This document shows positions 46,944 through 56,064 of a stretch of DNA of 64,000 nucleotides, one piece after another (the first letter of the stretch is position 1; every line of letters starts with the position of its first letter). Both the position numbers and the translations under genes were made by a program. Origin of the DNA: Bacillus sp. ISL-18 (lineage in GTDB: Bacteria > Bacillota > Bacilli > Bacillales > Cytobacillaceae); the NCBI RefSeq assembly GCF_018613415.1, contig NZ_JAGGQG010000006.1:124001-188000 (forward strand), given 5' to 3'. A model generated the notes under the pieces. It was not told where the DNA came from. It was given only the letters and a program-made list of their open reading frames with translations, and did not search any database.

Positions 46944-47151
46944 GTTTAACTGTCCGATAGAACCTTCCCATAGGACAAAATCATCGGTTCTCCTAGTTAA
47001 ACTGTCTAATAGAACCTTTCTAATAGACAAAATCATCGAATTTCATAGTTAAACTGTCTAATAGAACCTTTCTATTGTACAAAATCATCGGATCTCTTGG
47101 CTAAACTGTCCTTTAGAGCTTCTCTATATGACAATTCTAAAAGATCCAAGA
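46944..47151. repeat. Four tandem 52-bp units with internal hairpins
   Basis: Units begin at 46944, 46996, 47048 and 47100, exactly 52 bases apart, each with GTTAAACTGTC (or a close variant), a short stem-loop and ACAAAATCATCGG. Stems change in a paired fashion: TGTCC/GGACA in unit 1, TGTCT/AGACA in unit 2, TGT/ACA in unit 3 and TGTC/GACA in unit 4. Unit 4 is the most diverged and is followed by a partial TTTTGTCCGTTAG copy. The repeat ends just before the P450 terminator; no coding function is seen. Confidence 0.85.
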
Positions 47152-47203
47152 GAATTTTGTCCGTTAGGCTTCCTTTAAGAACAACCCAGAGCAAGAAAGC
47201 AAA

Positions 47204-47240
47204 CAAAAAAGGGAACAACCCGGAGTGATCAGATGTTCCC
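47204..47240 (-). terminator. Terminator of P450 gene
   Basis: On the minus strand GGGAACA / TGTTCCC with a 16-base loop is followed by TTTTTTG. It ends the cytochrome P450 transcript. Confidence 0.85.
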
Positions 47241-47252
47241 GAACTCAAATCT

Positions 47253-48485
47253 TTACTTATAAACCTTCATTGGTAGGTTAGTTAAAGACTGCCCCGTAGC
47301 AGAAGCAGTTAAATTCTCTTCTAATTGAAACCCTTCTACAGGTTCAATACGAGAAAACTTCTGTAAGAATGCCTCTAGTACAATCTTCATTTCTAATCGT
47401 GCAAGAGGGGCACCCAAACAGATATGTGGACCATTTCCGAAGGTCAAATGCCTTTTATTATTGGAACGATGAATGTTTAAAGAAAATGGGTCATCAAACA
47501 TATCTTCATCCATATTACAAGCACTCATCCACGCAATGACTACATCACCTTTTTTTAATTCAGTGCCTAATAAATTATTGTCTTGTTTAACAGTGCGATC
47601 TCTCCTTGACATTTGAAAACGATATCGGAGCATTTCTTCGACCGCGTTTGGTACTAATTCTATATGATCTCTTAGTTCCCCATATAAAGACTGGTTATCA
47701 TAAAGTAAGGAATAGAAAGAATTGGCAATCGCATGACTTGTTGTTTCAACCCCGGCCCCTAAAAGCAGCATGGTGGTTTGTACAATCTGCTCATCCGTAA
47801 ATCTTTCGCCATCTACCTCGGCACGGATTAAATCGGAGATAATATCTTCAGAAAGGTTCGAACGTTTTTGAACGACAATCGGATAAAGGTATTGAAAATA
47901 TTCTTTTGCAGCCTTTTGTTTTGCCAGTTCAATATCTTCCAGCCTTTCTTTGTCGTAAGGTTGGAAAAGAATATCAACCCATTTTTTGAATTGATGCTGG
48001 TCTTGTACCGGTACGCCAAATAAATCGGTTATGACCATACTAGGCAGCGGCGCAGCCAAGGCTTCAACAATGTTAACCGTCGAGTTTTCTTGTATGGCCT
48101 CCACAAGTTCAGTTGCAATCTGTTGAATACGCGGCTCCCAGTTCTTTAAACTGCGCGGAGTAAAAGCAGCTGCTAACAAGGAACGTGCTTTGCGGTGTTG
48201 AGGAGGGTCTTGAAGGGTAATATTCATTATAGGTGAAGATTTTTCTTGTTTGTCTTTCGCTCCAACAAAGATGGTGGTTCTAGGTCCTTCACTTGAAAAA
48301 TATTCATAGTTACTTAGCACCTGTTTAACATGTTCATATTTAAACACATTCCATGTATTTGTTTTTTCATGATAATAAACAGGGTGATTGTAAAGCATTT
48401 TTTTGTACCAATTAATAGGAAAAAATTCTTCTGAACGTGACTGGAAATTTGTGATTTCATTCATTGGAATGACTTCTTGACTCAT
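47253..48485 (-). CDS. Cytochrome P450, CYP109-like
   Basis: A 410-residue soluble class I P450. I-helix oxygen-binding motif GAGVETTSH, K-helix ExxR in EEMLR and the heme-thiolate motif FGNGPHICLGAPLARLE with its Cys are all intact. Sequence style (DPPQHRKARSLLAAAFTPR and KNWEPRIQ) resembles CYP109 (B. subtilis YjiB), which oxidises fatty acids and terpenoids. No ferredoxin partner is adjacent. GGAGGAAGAAATT precedes the start. It is divergent from a PadR regulator, likely its repressor. Confidence 0.93.
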   Translation of the reverse strand: MSQEVIPMNEITNFQSRSEEFFPINWYKKMLYNHPVYYHEKTNTWNVFKYEHVKQVLSNYEYFSSEGPRTTIFVGAKDKQEKSSPIMNITLQDPPQHRKARSLLAAAFTPRSLKNWEPRIQQIATELVEAIQENSTVNIVEALAAPLPSMVITDLFGVPVQDQHQFKKWVDILFQPYDKERLEDIELAKQKAAKEYFQYLYPIVVQKRSNLSEDIISDLIRAEVDGERFTDEQIVQTTMLLLGAGVETTSHAIANSFYSLLYDNQSLYGELRDHIELVPNAVEEMLRYRFQMSRRDRTVKQDNNLLGTELKKGDVVIAWMSACNMDEDMFDDPFSLNIHRSNNKRHLTFGNGPHICLGAPLARLEMKIVLEAFLQKFSRIEPVEGFQLEENLTASATGQSLTNLPMKVYK

Positions 48486-48725
48486 AATTTCTTCCTCCTT
48501 AATAAATGAATCTTACTTAATTTAAATTACTCTAATCAGAGTAGTTTTTGTAGAGTAAATGGTACTAAATTGTTTATTTTAAATCTTCTGAGAAAACTAG
48601 ATAAATGGGCTTTATTGCACTTGTATGATAAAAAAGGATTCAGAGGATGGGGGGATGGTGGATAATGGCTATTATGATAAAATTAAAATTAGGTTAAGAA
48701 CTAATTAAGAAAGGGGGATTTCTTT

Positions 48726-49274
48726 ATGTCTCTTTCGTTATTTATACTCGGGAGTTTGGCTAATGAAAATAGCAACCCCTATCAACTAAAGAAAGCATTG
48801 CTAGATGTCATTCCCATAACAATAAGCGAAGGGAAATTTTACTATAATTTTGAATCATTACAAAAAAGGGGACTCATCGAAACAGTTGAAACCATTCAGA
48901 TAGTCAATCGTCCCAACAAAACCCTGTACGGGATTACTCCGGATGGAAGACGCTTTCTTGAGCAAGAGATTTATAACAGCTTTAAAAAAGTCTCAAAGAT
49001 AGAAGATTTATATATATCCATCTACCTATTAAAATTCATTGATCCAGTCAAGGCCGCTTTGTTCCTTGAGGAAACGATAAAAAAAGAAAAGATTCAATGG
49101 GATGAATTTAAACGGGCTAAAGATAAAGAAGAATTCAAAGAACGAATGGAATTACTTGATGAAAAACAAATGAGGGCGGTTCAATTTATTAGTGAACATG
49201 CATTTAGCCAATCAGAACATAATATTTATTGGATGGAAAAACTCTTAGCCTTTTTAAAGCGAATTGAAAAATGA
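48726..49274 (+). CDS. PadR-family transcriptional regulator
   Basis: A 182-residue regulator with an N-terminal PadR winged helix (LFILGSLANENSNPYQLKKAL ... LQKRGLIETVE) and a C-terminal Vir_act_alpha-like helical dimerisation domain from about residue 90. AAAGGGGG precedes the ATG. It is divergent from the P450 gene with a 240-base spacer. PadR proteins often repress genes for phenolic-acid or drug detoxification; control of the P450 is inferred from position. Confidence 0.85.
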   Translation: MSLSLFILGSLANENSNPYQLKKALLDVIPITISEGKFYYNFESLQKRGLIETVETIQIVNRPNKTLYGITPDGRRFLEQEIYNSFKKVSKIEDLYISIYLLKFIDPVKAALFLEETIKKEKIQWDEFKRAKDKEEFKERMELLDEKQMRAVQFISEHAFSQSEHNIYWMEKLLAFLKRIEK

Positions 49275-49400
49275 AATAAGAAAAGCAAGCGATAAAAAAA
49301 TAACTTTTTTAGGAAGATGGCTCTGATTAAATGATATGCTCCCGATAAAGTAGACAGATGAAATAATAAAAATCTGTTTTACTTTATTGGGGGTTTTTTT

Positions 49401-49561
49401 ATGGCCAAAAGTGCTTATTCTGCACAAGAAAAACATGAGTTAATTAAATACAGAGAGAAATGAAGCGATTGGAGCGCGACAATGAACGTCTTCGTGCAGA
49501 AAATGCATTCTTAAAAAAGTTGCAGGAACTAGAAAGGAGGCGTTTAAAGAGGCATCAATGA
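49401..49561 (+). pseudogene. IS3 OrfA, internally deleted
   Basis: ATG 49401 starts MAKSAYSAQEKHELI and stops at 49463; the C-terminal leucine-zipper part (MKRLERDNERLRAENAFLKK) follows in another frame from 49460 to 49561. The helix-turn-helix in between is absent, a loss of roughly 60 codons. The slippery A AAA AAG (49513-49519) used for -1 frameshifting into OrfB is preserved. Confidence 0.8.
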
Positions 49562-50439
49562 GCCACATTCGGTTAACAGACAAATATTTAGCTATCCAAG
49601 AGCTTCATGAAACAGAGAATTTATCCATTGTACTCTTATGTGAGATTGCGAGAATCTCACGTTCAGCTTATTATAAGTGGATTAACCGTTCCCCTTCAGA
49701 AAATGAGCGTTTTAATGAAGAAATCCTTAAGGAGATAAAGCTTCTATATAAAAAGGTAGACGGCATATATGGTTATCGTCGAATAACATTGAACCTCAGA
49801 CGTACCTTATCAAAGGATATTAACCATAAGCGGGTGTATAGACTAATGAGGGCTGCAGGCATTCAATCGGTTATCCGACGTAAAAGGAAAAAATATAAGC
49901 CGAGCACGCCACAACATGTAGCCGAGAATATATTGAATAGAGAATTCACCGCTGAGAAGCCAAATGAGAAATGGTTAACTGATGTGACTGAAATGAAATA
50001 TGGGGTCTCGCAGAAGGCTTATTTGAGTGCAATATTAGATTTGTACGACGGATCGATTGTTAGTTATGTATTAGGCACTTCTAATAATAATCCGTTGGTA
50101 TTTAAAACCTTCGATTTAGCGTTGGAGGCTAACCCAGGAGCTAAACCCCTTCTTCACAGTGATCGAGGGTTTCAATACACTTCTCCTACTTTTAAAAAGA
50201 AAATTGATAAAGCAGAGATGGTTCAAAGTATGTCAAGGATCGGAAGATGTATCGATAATGGACCAATGGAGGCTTTTTGGGGAACATTGAAAAGTGAAAA
50301 GTATTATCTGAACAGGTACAACACCTTTGAAGAGTTGAAGAAAGACATTGAGGAGTACATAAAATTTTATAATTATGAACGATTACAAAAAAGACTAAAC
50401 GGCCTTAGTCCCTTAGAATACAGGGCTAACGCCGCTTAG
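49558..50439 (+). CDS. IS3-family transposase OrfB (DDE integrase core)
   Basis: A 293-residue OrfB: HTH_21 region (IYGYRRITLNLRRTL) and rve domain with Asp in LTDVTEMKYG, Asp in LHSDRGFQYTS and Glu in MEAFWGTLKSE, the full DDE triad. It would normally be made as an OrfAB fusion by -1 slippage at 49513-49519 (frame continues KKVAGTRKEAFKEAS into this gene). With orfA deleted, transposition is doubtful although OrfB looks complete. Confidence 0.92.
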   Translation: MSHIRLTDKYLAIQELHETENLSIVLLCEIARISRSAYYKWINRSPSENERFNEEILKEIKLLYKKVDGIYGYRRITLNLRRTLSKDINHKRVYRLMRAAGIQSVIRRKRKKYKPSTPQHVAENILNREFTAEKPNEKWLTDVTEMKYGVSQKAYLSAILDLYDGSIVSYVLGTSNNNPLVFKTFDLALEANPGAKPLLHSDRGFQYTSPTFKKKIDKAEMVQSMSRIGRCIDNGPMEAFWGTLKSEKYYLNRYNTFEELKKDIEEYIKFYNYERLQKRLNGLSPLEYRANAA

Positions 50440-50659
50440 TGTCTTTTATTTATTTCCGCTGTCTACTTGACGGGTGGCACTTCACTTTTCGGGAGTCCAT
50501 TGTATTTTAGTAATTTTTCCTTGGGTTACTGCCTAAAATGTTGAATTAATTGTCTTCGTTTTTTTACAATATTCATACAGGTGTTTCAGAAAGGGCTGAA
50601 ATCAGTCTACTTCAACATCAATTAAATAAAATTTCTATATATTATTGTAATAATGGATT
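50440..50659. other. Spacer between IS3 element and orphan rpoA
   Basis: Apart from the IS right end, no gene, repeat or terminator could be recognised here; the rpoA stop codon lies at 50660 and no hairpin follows it clearly. Confidence 0.4.
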
Positions 50660-51607
50660 TTAATCATCTTTGCGTACGATTATACCCAAACTTTCTAATT
50701 TATCTATGATCTCTTTTAAAGATTTTTGTCCTAAGTTGCGTAATTTTCTTATATCTTCTTCCGACTTATTAGCTAAGTCATCAATAGTATTAATCCCATT
50801 GCGTTTTAAACTGTTAAAAGAACGAACAGAAAGATCTAAATCCTCAATAGTCAGGTTAAGAATGTCTTTTTCTTTTGAAACTTCTTCTCTTTCCAACATA
50901 ATTTGGCTATCTTGTAATTCAGGATTAAGTCCTACTAAAATAGAAAGATGTTCATTAAACATTTTTGCACTTTCAGAAATGGCTTCGCTGGGCCCTAAAC
51001 TCCGATCTGTCCAAAGTTCAAAATATAACCTTTCAAAACTATCCAATTGACCTACACGAGTGTTCTCAACTAAATAACTGGCGCGTGAAACCGGTGTATA
51101 GATTGAATCTATTGGTATGACTCCTTCTTGAAGGTCACCACGTTTGTTTTGCTCTGCAGGAACATAACCATGTCCACGTTTTGCAGTTAGACGCATTCTA
51201 AAATGTACATCTTCTTTAAGGGTAGCAAGATGCAAATCGGGGTTTAAGATCTCTACATCACTATCATGAGAAATATCATCAGCGGTTATTGTACCGGTTC
51301 TATGTACATCGATCATCAATTCTTTCTCATCTTCAGAGAGAATATTCATAGATAATTTTTTTATGTTCAATATGATAGTTGTTACATCTTCTTCTATCCC
51401 ATCAATAGTTGAAAATTCATTCTGCACCCCATCTATTTGTATGGAAGTGACAGCGGCACCGGGGAGTGAAGTTAAAAGGATGCGACGTAATGAGTTGCCC
51501 AGTGTCGTTCCAAATCCTCGCATGAGTGGTTCAACGACAAACTTTCCATACTTGCCATTCTCACTAATCATAACCTTTTCAATTCTTGGTACTTCAATTT
51601 TTAACAT
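50660..51607 (-). CDS. Divergent orphan RNA polymerase alpha subunit (second rpoA)
   Basis: A 315-residue full-length alpha subunit. The N-terminal dimerisation and assembly domain is intact ([66 protein letters not shown]). The C-terminal domain keeps the UP-element contacts: Arg262 and Asn265 in VRSFNSLK and RNLGQKSL. Compared from memory with B. subtilis RpoA it differs at perhaps 35-40 percent of positions, far more than expected for the housekeeping copy in a Bacillaceae. It is not in the ribosomal protein operon (rpsM-rpsK-rpoA-rplQ): neighbours are an IS3 element and decayed sequence. AAAAGGGG lies 12 bases before the ATG. It is therefore most likely a second, paralogous alpha subunit. 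Confidence 0.88.
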   Translation of the reverse strand: MLKIEVPRIEKVMISENGKYGKFVVEPLMRGFGTTLGNSLRRILLTSLPGAAVTSIQIDGVQNEFSTIDGIEEDVTTIILNIKKLSMNILSEDEKELMIDVHRTGTITADDISHDSDVEILNPDLHLATLKEDVHFRMRLTAKRGHGYVPAEQNKRGDLQEGVIPIDSIYTPVSRASYLVENTRVGQLDSFERLYFELWTDRSLGPSEAISESAKMFNEHLSILVGLNPELQDSQIMLEREEVSKEKDILNLTIEDLDLSVRSFNSLKRNGINTIDDLANKSEEDIRKLRNLGQKSLKEIIDKLESLGIIVRKDD

Positions 51608-52128
51608 CGGAATTATACACCCCTTTTACTCATTAACACAAAAACAACCTATTATCTTTAGTTAATATACTCCAAGTACTATGAAGAATGCTAGTTTAAC
51701 GGATAAAAAATGTATTCAACGATAATTTTCTTGGGCAGCAGCAGGAAAGTGGAATTTGTAATTTACGAATTCAGGAGAATCTTTTAAGAATTTCTAAAGG
51801 GTTTGGTTAAAGCATAATGTCCGTACAAACATATCATCATTAGGTAAACCTAATTTTACATATAATAAGCTTCTTTTAAAAAACGTCTAACAATATCCCT
51901 TGCTTCAAGCTAGCGGTCACTCCGTTTCACCCTATGGGATGAGGAAAACTAGAATTTCATGGGCTTTAAAGACTTCAAATCTTTAACTAGAAATAGTAAT
52001 TCCGTTCAAGTTACACTGAACTATAACTTCACCATCTATGGTTGACACCCCTTAATAATCCATAATAAATATAAGGTGAATCTTTGTTTAATAGTAGCCG
52101 CCCGATAAACGAGCTTGAACCTTAAAAG
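51608..52128. other. Non-coding, probably decayed spacer
   Basis: About 520 bases without an open frame of note and with stops in all frames. I see only AT-rich sequence and the rpoA upstream region (TATAAT-like sequences on the minus strand near 51610). No recognisable RNA or repeat. Confidence 0.5.
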
Positions 52129-52453
52129 ATTCGAATTGTAATTGCAGAGGATTTGGAAAAGTTGTTCGAGGAATTAGTTCCCTACTGAATTTGGAAAATG
52201 ATAAGGATGTCGTGGAGCAGATGAGGGATGGAGAAGAGGAACTTACTCTTGTTCACTAATTACAACCGGAAGTTTGTTTCATGGATATAGATATGTCTAA
52301 AAGACGGGGATGCAGAGTAATCATTATATCCCACCTTAGCAAGCACTGGTTATTTTCAACGTGCATTAAAAGATGATGAAAGATATTTATTATTGAAGGA
52401 TAGCCCGGGTGAGGAGTTAGCCTGCTCCATTCGCAGCATTATGCATAGAAGAT
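52129..52453 (+). pseudogene. Decayed DesR-like (NarL family) response regulator
   Basis: Pieces of a receiver domain occur in order with several stops and frame changes: IRIVIAEDL at 52129, CFMDIDMSKRRG (phospho-acceptor region), TGYFQRALKDD and LLLKDSPGEELACSIRSIMH, which correspond to the DesR/YocG phrases for the start, Asp loop, beta-4/alpha-4 and hinge. The C-terminal HTH is lost. The kinase partner is not present. It shows that the region between rpoA and the next operon is a gene graveyard. Confidence 0.75.
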
Positions 52454-53121
52454 CATTGAATACAAACCTGCCGTATTACTTGCTACCAATGCTATTTGGT
52501 AAGTCGTGAATTAACCAAATAAAAATTAATTAAAAATTTCATCTATGTTTTAAAATATGAATTAAAATATATTTCAATTCATATGTCATTATTAAATTAT
52601 ATAGTAACATATAAGTTGTTTTTCTGTAATGTTGAAAAGGCTTTTTATTTCCTCTACTTCCGTTAGCGCTCCAGGTTTGTTAGACCCAATTAACTTTGAC
52701 ACACTTCATTTCCTTCTAGCCGTAATTGCATTAGTATTATACAGCCCCTTAAAACTATTCAGAAACATACTTTTATCAGTAGCCAGAATGATAAAGGGAA
52801 ATGATATTGGAGAGGCAAAAAGAAGGCATAGCTATTCATAGCTCCAGGGACAAACCAAGGTAAGACTAAGAAATACATAGATGTTAAATAGTGAAACTAA
52901 TGTTGTTAAAGACGAATGAAAAATTTAGAGAGTATTAGGGGGAGTAATCATTTATAAATTTAAATTTTGATAGAAGGATAAAAAAAGAATTAAACATTAT
53001 AACGTTATATTGACTGACCTTAAAATAAGTGGTAACCTTATTCTTGTAGAAAAAACAAAGAAGTAGATGTAAACGCATACTAGTACCCATTTTATAAGGT
53101 CTACTGAAAAGGATGAGGGAA
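52454..53121. other. Non-coding spacer before glucosaminate-type operon
   Basis: AT-rich, without a convincing gene. A 70-codon frame at 52629-52841 with one hydrophobic stretch lacks a ribosome site and is not accepted. A cre-like box lies at 53068-53081. Confidence 0.5.
53068..53081 (+). promoter_or_regulatory. cre-like box upstream of amidohydrolase operon
   Basis: TGTAAACGCATACT matches the cre core TGNAARCGNWWWCA at all but the last position and lies 41 bases before the start codon. CcpA control of the sugar-acid operon is plausible. Confidence 0.5.
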
Positions 53122-54225
53122 ATGAAAGATCGTTTCGTACTACAGAATGTAAAGATGGTGGATGGAAATTCTGTAGATATTATTGTAGAAAATAGAAAAA
53201 TTGTAGACATTGTTTCGGCTGGAACTGGATGCGGTGACAAAATAGTCAACTATAAGCATAAGGTATTTGTTTCCAGTGGCTGGATTGATATGCATGTCCA
53301 TGCCTTTCCAGAATTTGATCCATATGGGGATGATGTGGATGAGATTGGCTATAAGACCGGGGTAACAACGATTATTGATGCTGGCAGTACGGGCGCCGAT
53401 CGTTTGCCTGACTTGGTAAGCAGCTGTAAAAAGTCAAAAACAAATGTGTTCGCTTTTGTAAATATCGCACGAATTGGCCTAAGCCGAATTGATGAGTTAT
53501 CCGATCTTTCTTGGCTTGATGAAGATGCACTGAAAAGGGCCATTGCGGAACACAAGGATTTTATCGTTGGACTGAAAGCAAGGATTAGCAAAAGCGTGGT
53601 CGGTTCAAATGGAGTAGAACCATTAAAAATAGCTCGCAAATTTTCTAAGGACACCGATTTACCGCTAATGGTTCATATCGGTTCGGGGCCACCGGATATT
53701 AGCGATGTCCTTGATTTGCTTGAGAAAAAGGACATCATAACTCATTACTTAAATGGGAAAGCCAATAATTTATTTAATGAGAATGGAAAACCTCTTCCTA
53801 AATTTCTGAATGCAATTAAACGGGGAGTCCATTTGGATGTTGGCCACGGGAATGCAAGCTTTTCTTTCCAAACGGCAATACAAGCGAAAAAGTATGGTAT
53901 TCACTTTGATACGATTAGTACGGATATCTATCGTAAAAATCGTTTAAACGGTCCTGTTTATAGTATGGCCAATGTCTTATCAAAATTTTTGTATTTAGGT
54001 TATTCCCTAGAAGAGGTCATTGATGCCGTTACAGTTAATGCAGCAAAGTGGTTGAATAAACCAGCTTTAGGAAGGATCGCGACAGGGGATACAGCGAACC
54101 TCACATTGTTCACTGTTGAGGATGAAGCGATTTCTTTACTGGATTCTGAGGGAGAAGAGCGAAAAACAGATCAAAAGATTGTTGTAAAAGGAGTGGTGAT
54201 TAATGGAGAATACATTGAATGCTAA
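53122..54225 (+). CDS. Amidohydrolase/deacetylase-family metallohydrolase (EF_0837-like)
   Basis: A 367-residue dihydroorotase-like amidohydrolase. Metal ligands: DMHVHAF (HxH), carbamylated Lys in GLKARIS, His in MVHIGSG, His in THYLNG and the catalytic Asp in STDIY; HLDVGHGN is a further family mark. It belongs to the group found with PLP-dependent DgaE-type genes in Enterococcus and others, proposed to remove acyl groups from amino sugar acids. ATG 53122 fits AAGGA at 8 bases; ATG 53113 overlaps that site. Its 3' end overlaps the next gene by 23 bases, so they form one operon. Confidence 0.85.
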   Translation: MKDRFVLQNVKMVDGNSVDIIVENRKIVDIVSAGTGCGDKIVNYKHKVFVSSGWIDMHVHAFPEFDPYGDDVDEIGYKTGVTTIIDAGSTGADRLPDLVSSCKKSKTNVFAFVNIARIGLSRIDELSDLSWLDEDALKRAIAEHKDFIVGLKARISKSVVGSNGVEPLKIARKFSKDTDLPLMVHIGSGPPDISDVLDLLEKKDIITHYLNGKANNLFNENGKPLPKFLNAIKRGVHLDVGHGNASFSFQTAIQAKKYGIHFDTISTDIYRKNRLNGPVYSMANVLSKFLYLGYSLEEVIDAVTVNAAKWLNKPALGRIATGDTANLTLFTVEDEAISLLDSEGEERKTDQKIVVKGVVINGEYIEC

Positions 54226-55312
54226 ATATGGTTTGAAGAGGGTCATCAATGCAAGTGGCAGGATGAGTATACTAGGTGTTTCCGCTCCAACGGACACTGT
54301 TATGGAAGCCATGAAAATTGGCGGGCAAAATTACGTTGAAATCTCTGATTTAGTCGATAAAGCAGGACAACATATTGCTGGATTGCTTCAATCTGAATCG
54401 GCAGTGGTTGTCAACTCGGCATCAAGTGGAATTGCCCTTTCTGTAGCGGCGATTGTTACCGAAGGAAACCGACGAAAAAGCGAACGACTTCACCAAGAAC
54501 TGATTCAAAAAAATGAAATCATTATGCTAAAGGGCCATAACGTACAATACGGAGCACCGGTCGAAACGATGATTTTCCTTGGCGGAGGGAAATTAGTGGA
54601 GGTTGGTTATGCAAATGAGGGGAAAGCGGAACATATTGCTGATGCTATAACCGAGAATACAGCGGCTTTCCTTTACGTCAAATCCCATCATGCTGTTCAA
54701 AAAAATATGATTTCGGTTGAAGAAGCCTGGGAAGTGGCTAAAGCGAATCATGTTCCATTGATAGTCGATGCGGCTGCAGAAGAGGATTTAAAAAAATATG
54801 TACAAGTTTCGGATTTAGCGATTTACAGCGGTTCGAAAGCAATTGAAGGTCCTACTTCTGGTATTGTAGCCGGGAAAGAAAAATATATCGAATGGGTAAA
54901 GGTTCAACTGCACTGTATCGGCAGAAGCATGAAAGTCGGTAAAGAAACAACCTTTGGACTATTGCAGGCGTTAGATGAGTATTTTGTCAAAACTGACAAT
55001 AGTGAAAAGGAAAAAGCAAGTCTGCAAGTTCTCAAATCTCTTGAGTCGATTCACGGTGTAAAAGTACAGATTGTACAAGATGAAGCTGGACGCGCTATTT
55101 TCAGAGCACGTATTCAGATTGATCCTGCTGTTACGAAGACAACAGCGAAGGAAGTAAACGACAAACTAAAAAATGGTGAAATTGCAATTTATACCCGTGA
55201 TTACGGAATTCGACAGGGCTTTTTCGATATTGATCCACGTCCATTGCAAGGCGATGACATCTACGTGATTGAAGCTACATTAAAAGCGATTTTAGGAGGA
55301 AGAGAAATATGA
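54203..55312 (+). CDS. dgaE: DgaE-family PLP-dependent ammonia-lyase (SelA-like)
   Basis: A 369-residue fold-type I PLP enzyme related to SelA. PLP Lys is in IYSGSKAIEGPTSG and the Asp before it in LIVDAAAEEDL. The family member DgaE of Salmonella removes ammonia from D-glucosaminate 6-phosphate to give 2-keto-3-deoxygluconate 6-phosphate. AAAGGAG precedes the ATG by 9 bases. It is coupled by overlap to both the amidohydrolase before and the aldolase after. The actual substrate here may be an unphosphorylated amino acid sugar, as no PTS is present. Confidence 0.85.
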   Translation: MENTLNAKYGLKRVINASGRMSILGVSAPTDTVMEAMKIGGQNYVEISDLVDKAGQHIAGLLQSESAVVVNSASSGIALSVAAIVTEGNRRKSERLHQELIQKNEIIMLKGHNVQYGAPVETMIFLGGGKLVEVGYANEGKAEHIADAITENTAAFLYVKSHHAVQKNMISVEEAWEVAKANHVPLIVDAAAEEDLKKYVQVSDLAIYSGSKAIEGPTSGIVAGKEKYIEWVKVQLHCIGRSMKVGKETTFGLLQALDEYFVKTDNSEKEKASLQVLKSLESIHGVKVQIVQDEAGRAIFRARIQIDPAVTKTTAKEVNDKLKNGEIAIYTRDYGIRQGFFDIDPRPLQGDDIYVIEATLKAILGGREI

Positions 55313-56064
55313 CAATCATAGAAAAACGTTTTTATCAAAATCGTGTCGCATTGAATGTTCTAGCTAATAGCATTGAAAATGCAGTTGAGGTTTTTGAAGC
55401 TGCTGAAGGACATGTATTAGTTGGGATACTTTCAAAGGATTATCCAACTGTAGATGATGCTGTTACAGCCATGAAGGAATATGGGGCAGCGATCGATGAA
55501 GCGGTTTCTATTGGTCTCGGTGCTGGTGATAATAAACAAGCTGCAGTGGTAGCAGAAATCGCAAAATACTACCCAGGAAGCCATATAAATCAGGTGTTTC
55601 CTGCAGTAGGCGCAACACGTGCCAATTTAGGAGAGAAAGATAGCTGGATCAATTCCCTTGTATCACCCACAGGAAAAGAGGGTTACGTAAATATTTCTAC
55701 TGGTCCTGTAAGTGCTGCAGCTAGTGAAACAGCTATTGTTCCAATCAAAGCTGCAATTGCGTTAGTACGAGATATGGGAGGAAATGCATTGAAATACTTC
55801 CCAATGAAAGGCTTAAAGCATGAAGAAGAGTTCCGTGCCGTTGCCAAAGCCTGTGGTGAAGAAGGGTTTGCATTAGAGCCAACTGGAGGCATTGATTTAG
55901 ATAATTTTGAGACTATTTTAGAAATCGCATTGGAAGCAAAAGTGCCTAAAATTATTCCTCACGTTTATTCTTCTATTATTAATAAAGAGACTGGAAAAAC
56001 AAATCCGGATGATGTGAGGACATTATTAGCAATTACCAAAAAATTGGTTGAAAAACATGCCTAA
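55309..56064 (+). CDS. dgaF: KDGP aldolase, DgaF family
   Basis: A 251-residue aldolase of the DgaF/KDGP family, with GGNALKYFPMKGLKHEEEF carrying the Schiff-base Lys and EPTGGIDLDNFETIL at the phosphate end. It should cleave 2-keto-3-deoxy-6-phosphogluconate to pyruvate and glyceraldehyde 3-phosphate. Its ATG overlaps the dgaE stop (ATGA) behind AGGAGGA. The last gene of the lyase-aldolase pair, it matches the Salmonella dga order. Confidence 0.87.
   Translation: MTIIEKRFYQNRVALNVLANSIENAVEVFEAAEGHVLVGILSKDYPTVDDAVTAMKEYGAAIDEAVSIGLGAGDNKQAAVVAEIAKYYPGSHINQVFPAVGATRANLGEKDSWINSLVSPTGKEGYVNISTGPVSAAASETAIVPIKAAIALVRDMGGNALKYFPMKGLKHEEEFRAVAKACGEEGFALEPTGGIDLDNFETILEIALEAKVPKIIPHVYSSIINKETGKTNPDDVRTLLAITKKLVEKHA

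Larger units (their letters stand above)
49339..50495 (+). mobile_element. IS3-family insertion sequence with internally deleted orfA
   Basis: The right end CTGTCTACTTGACGGGTGG...CGGGAG (50460-50495) matches, in reverse, the left CTCCCGA and AAGTAGACAG (49339-49356), but about 17 bases between those blocks are missing on the left. The element holds a broken orfA, an A6G slippage site and an intact-looking orfB. The deleted left end and orfA suggest a non-autonomous, decaying copy. Exact outer boundaries and target duplication could not be fixed. Confidence 0.75.

Noticed and set aside
46944-47151. CRISPR array
   Set aside because: Units are head-to-tail 52-bp copies without unique spacers, and no cas genes are present.
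52629-52841. 70-codon frame with one hydrophobic stretch
   Set aside because: No ribosome site, no family recognised and located among decayed genes; more likely chance or remnant.
51608-53121. Riboswitch or RNA gene in the 1.5-kb gap
   Set aside because: No stem-loop set or conserved core that I could recognise; only decayed coding fragments and a cre-like box.
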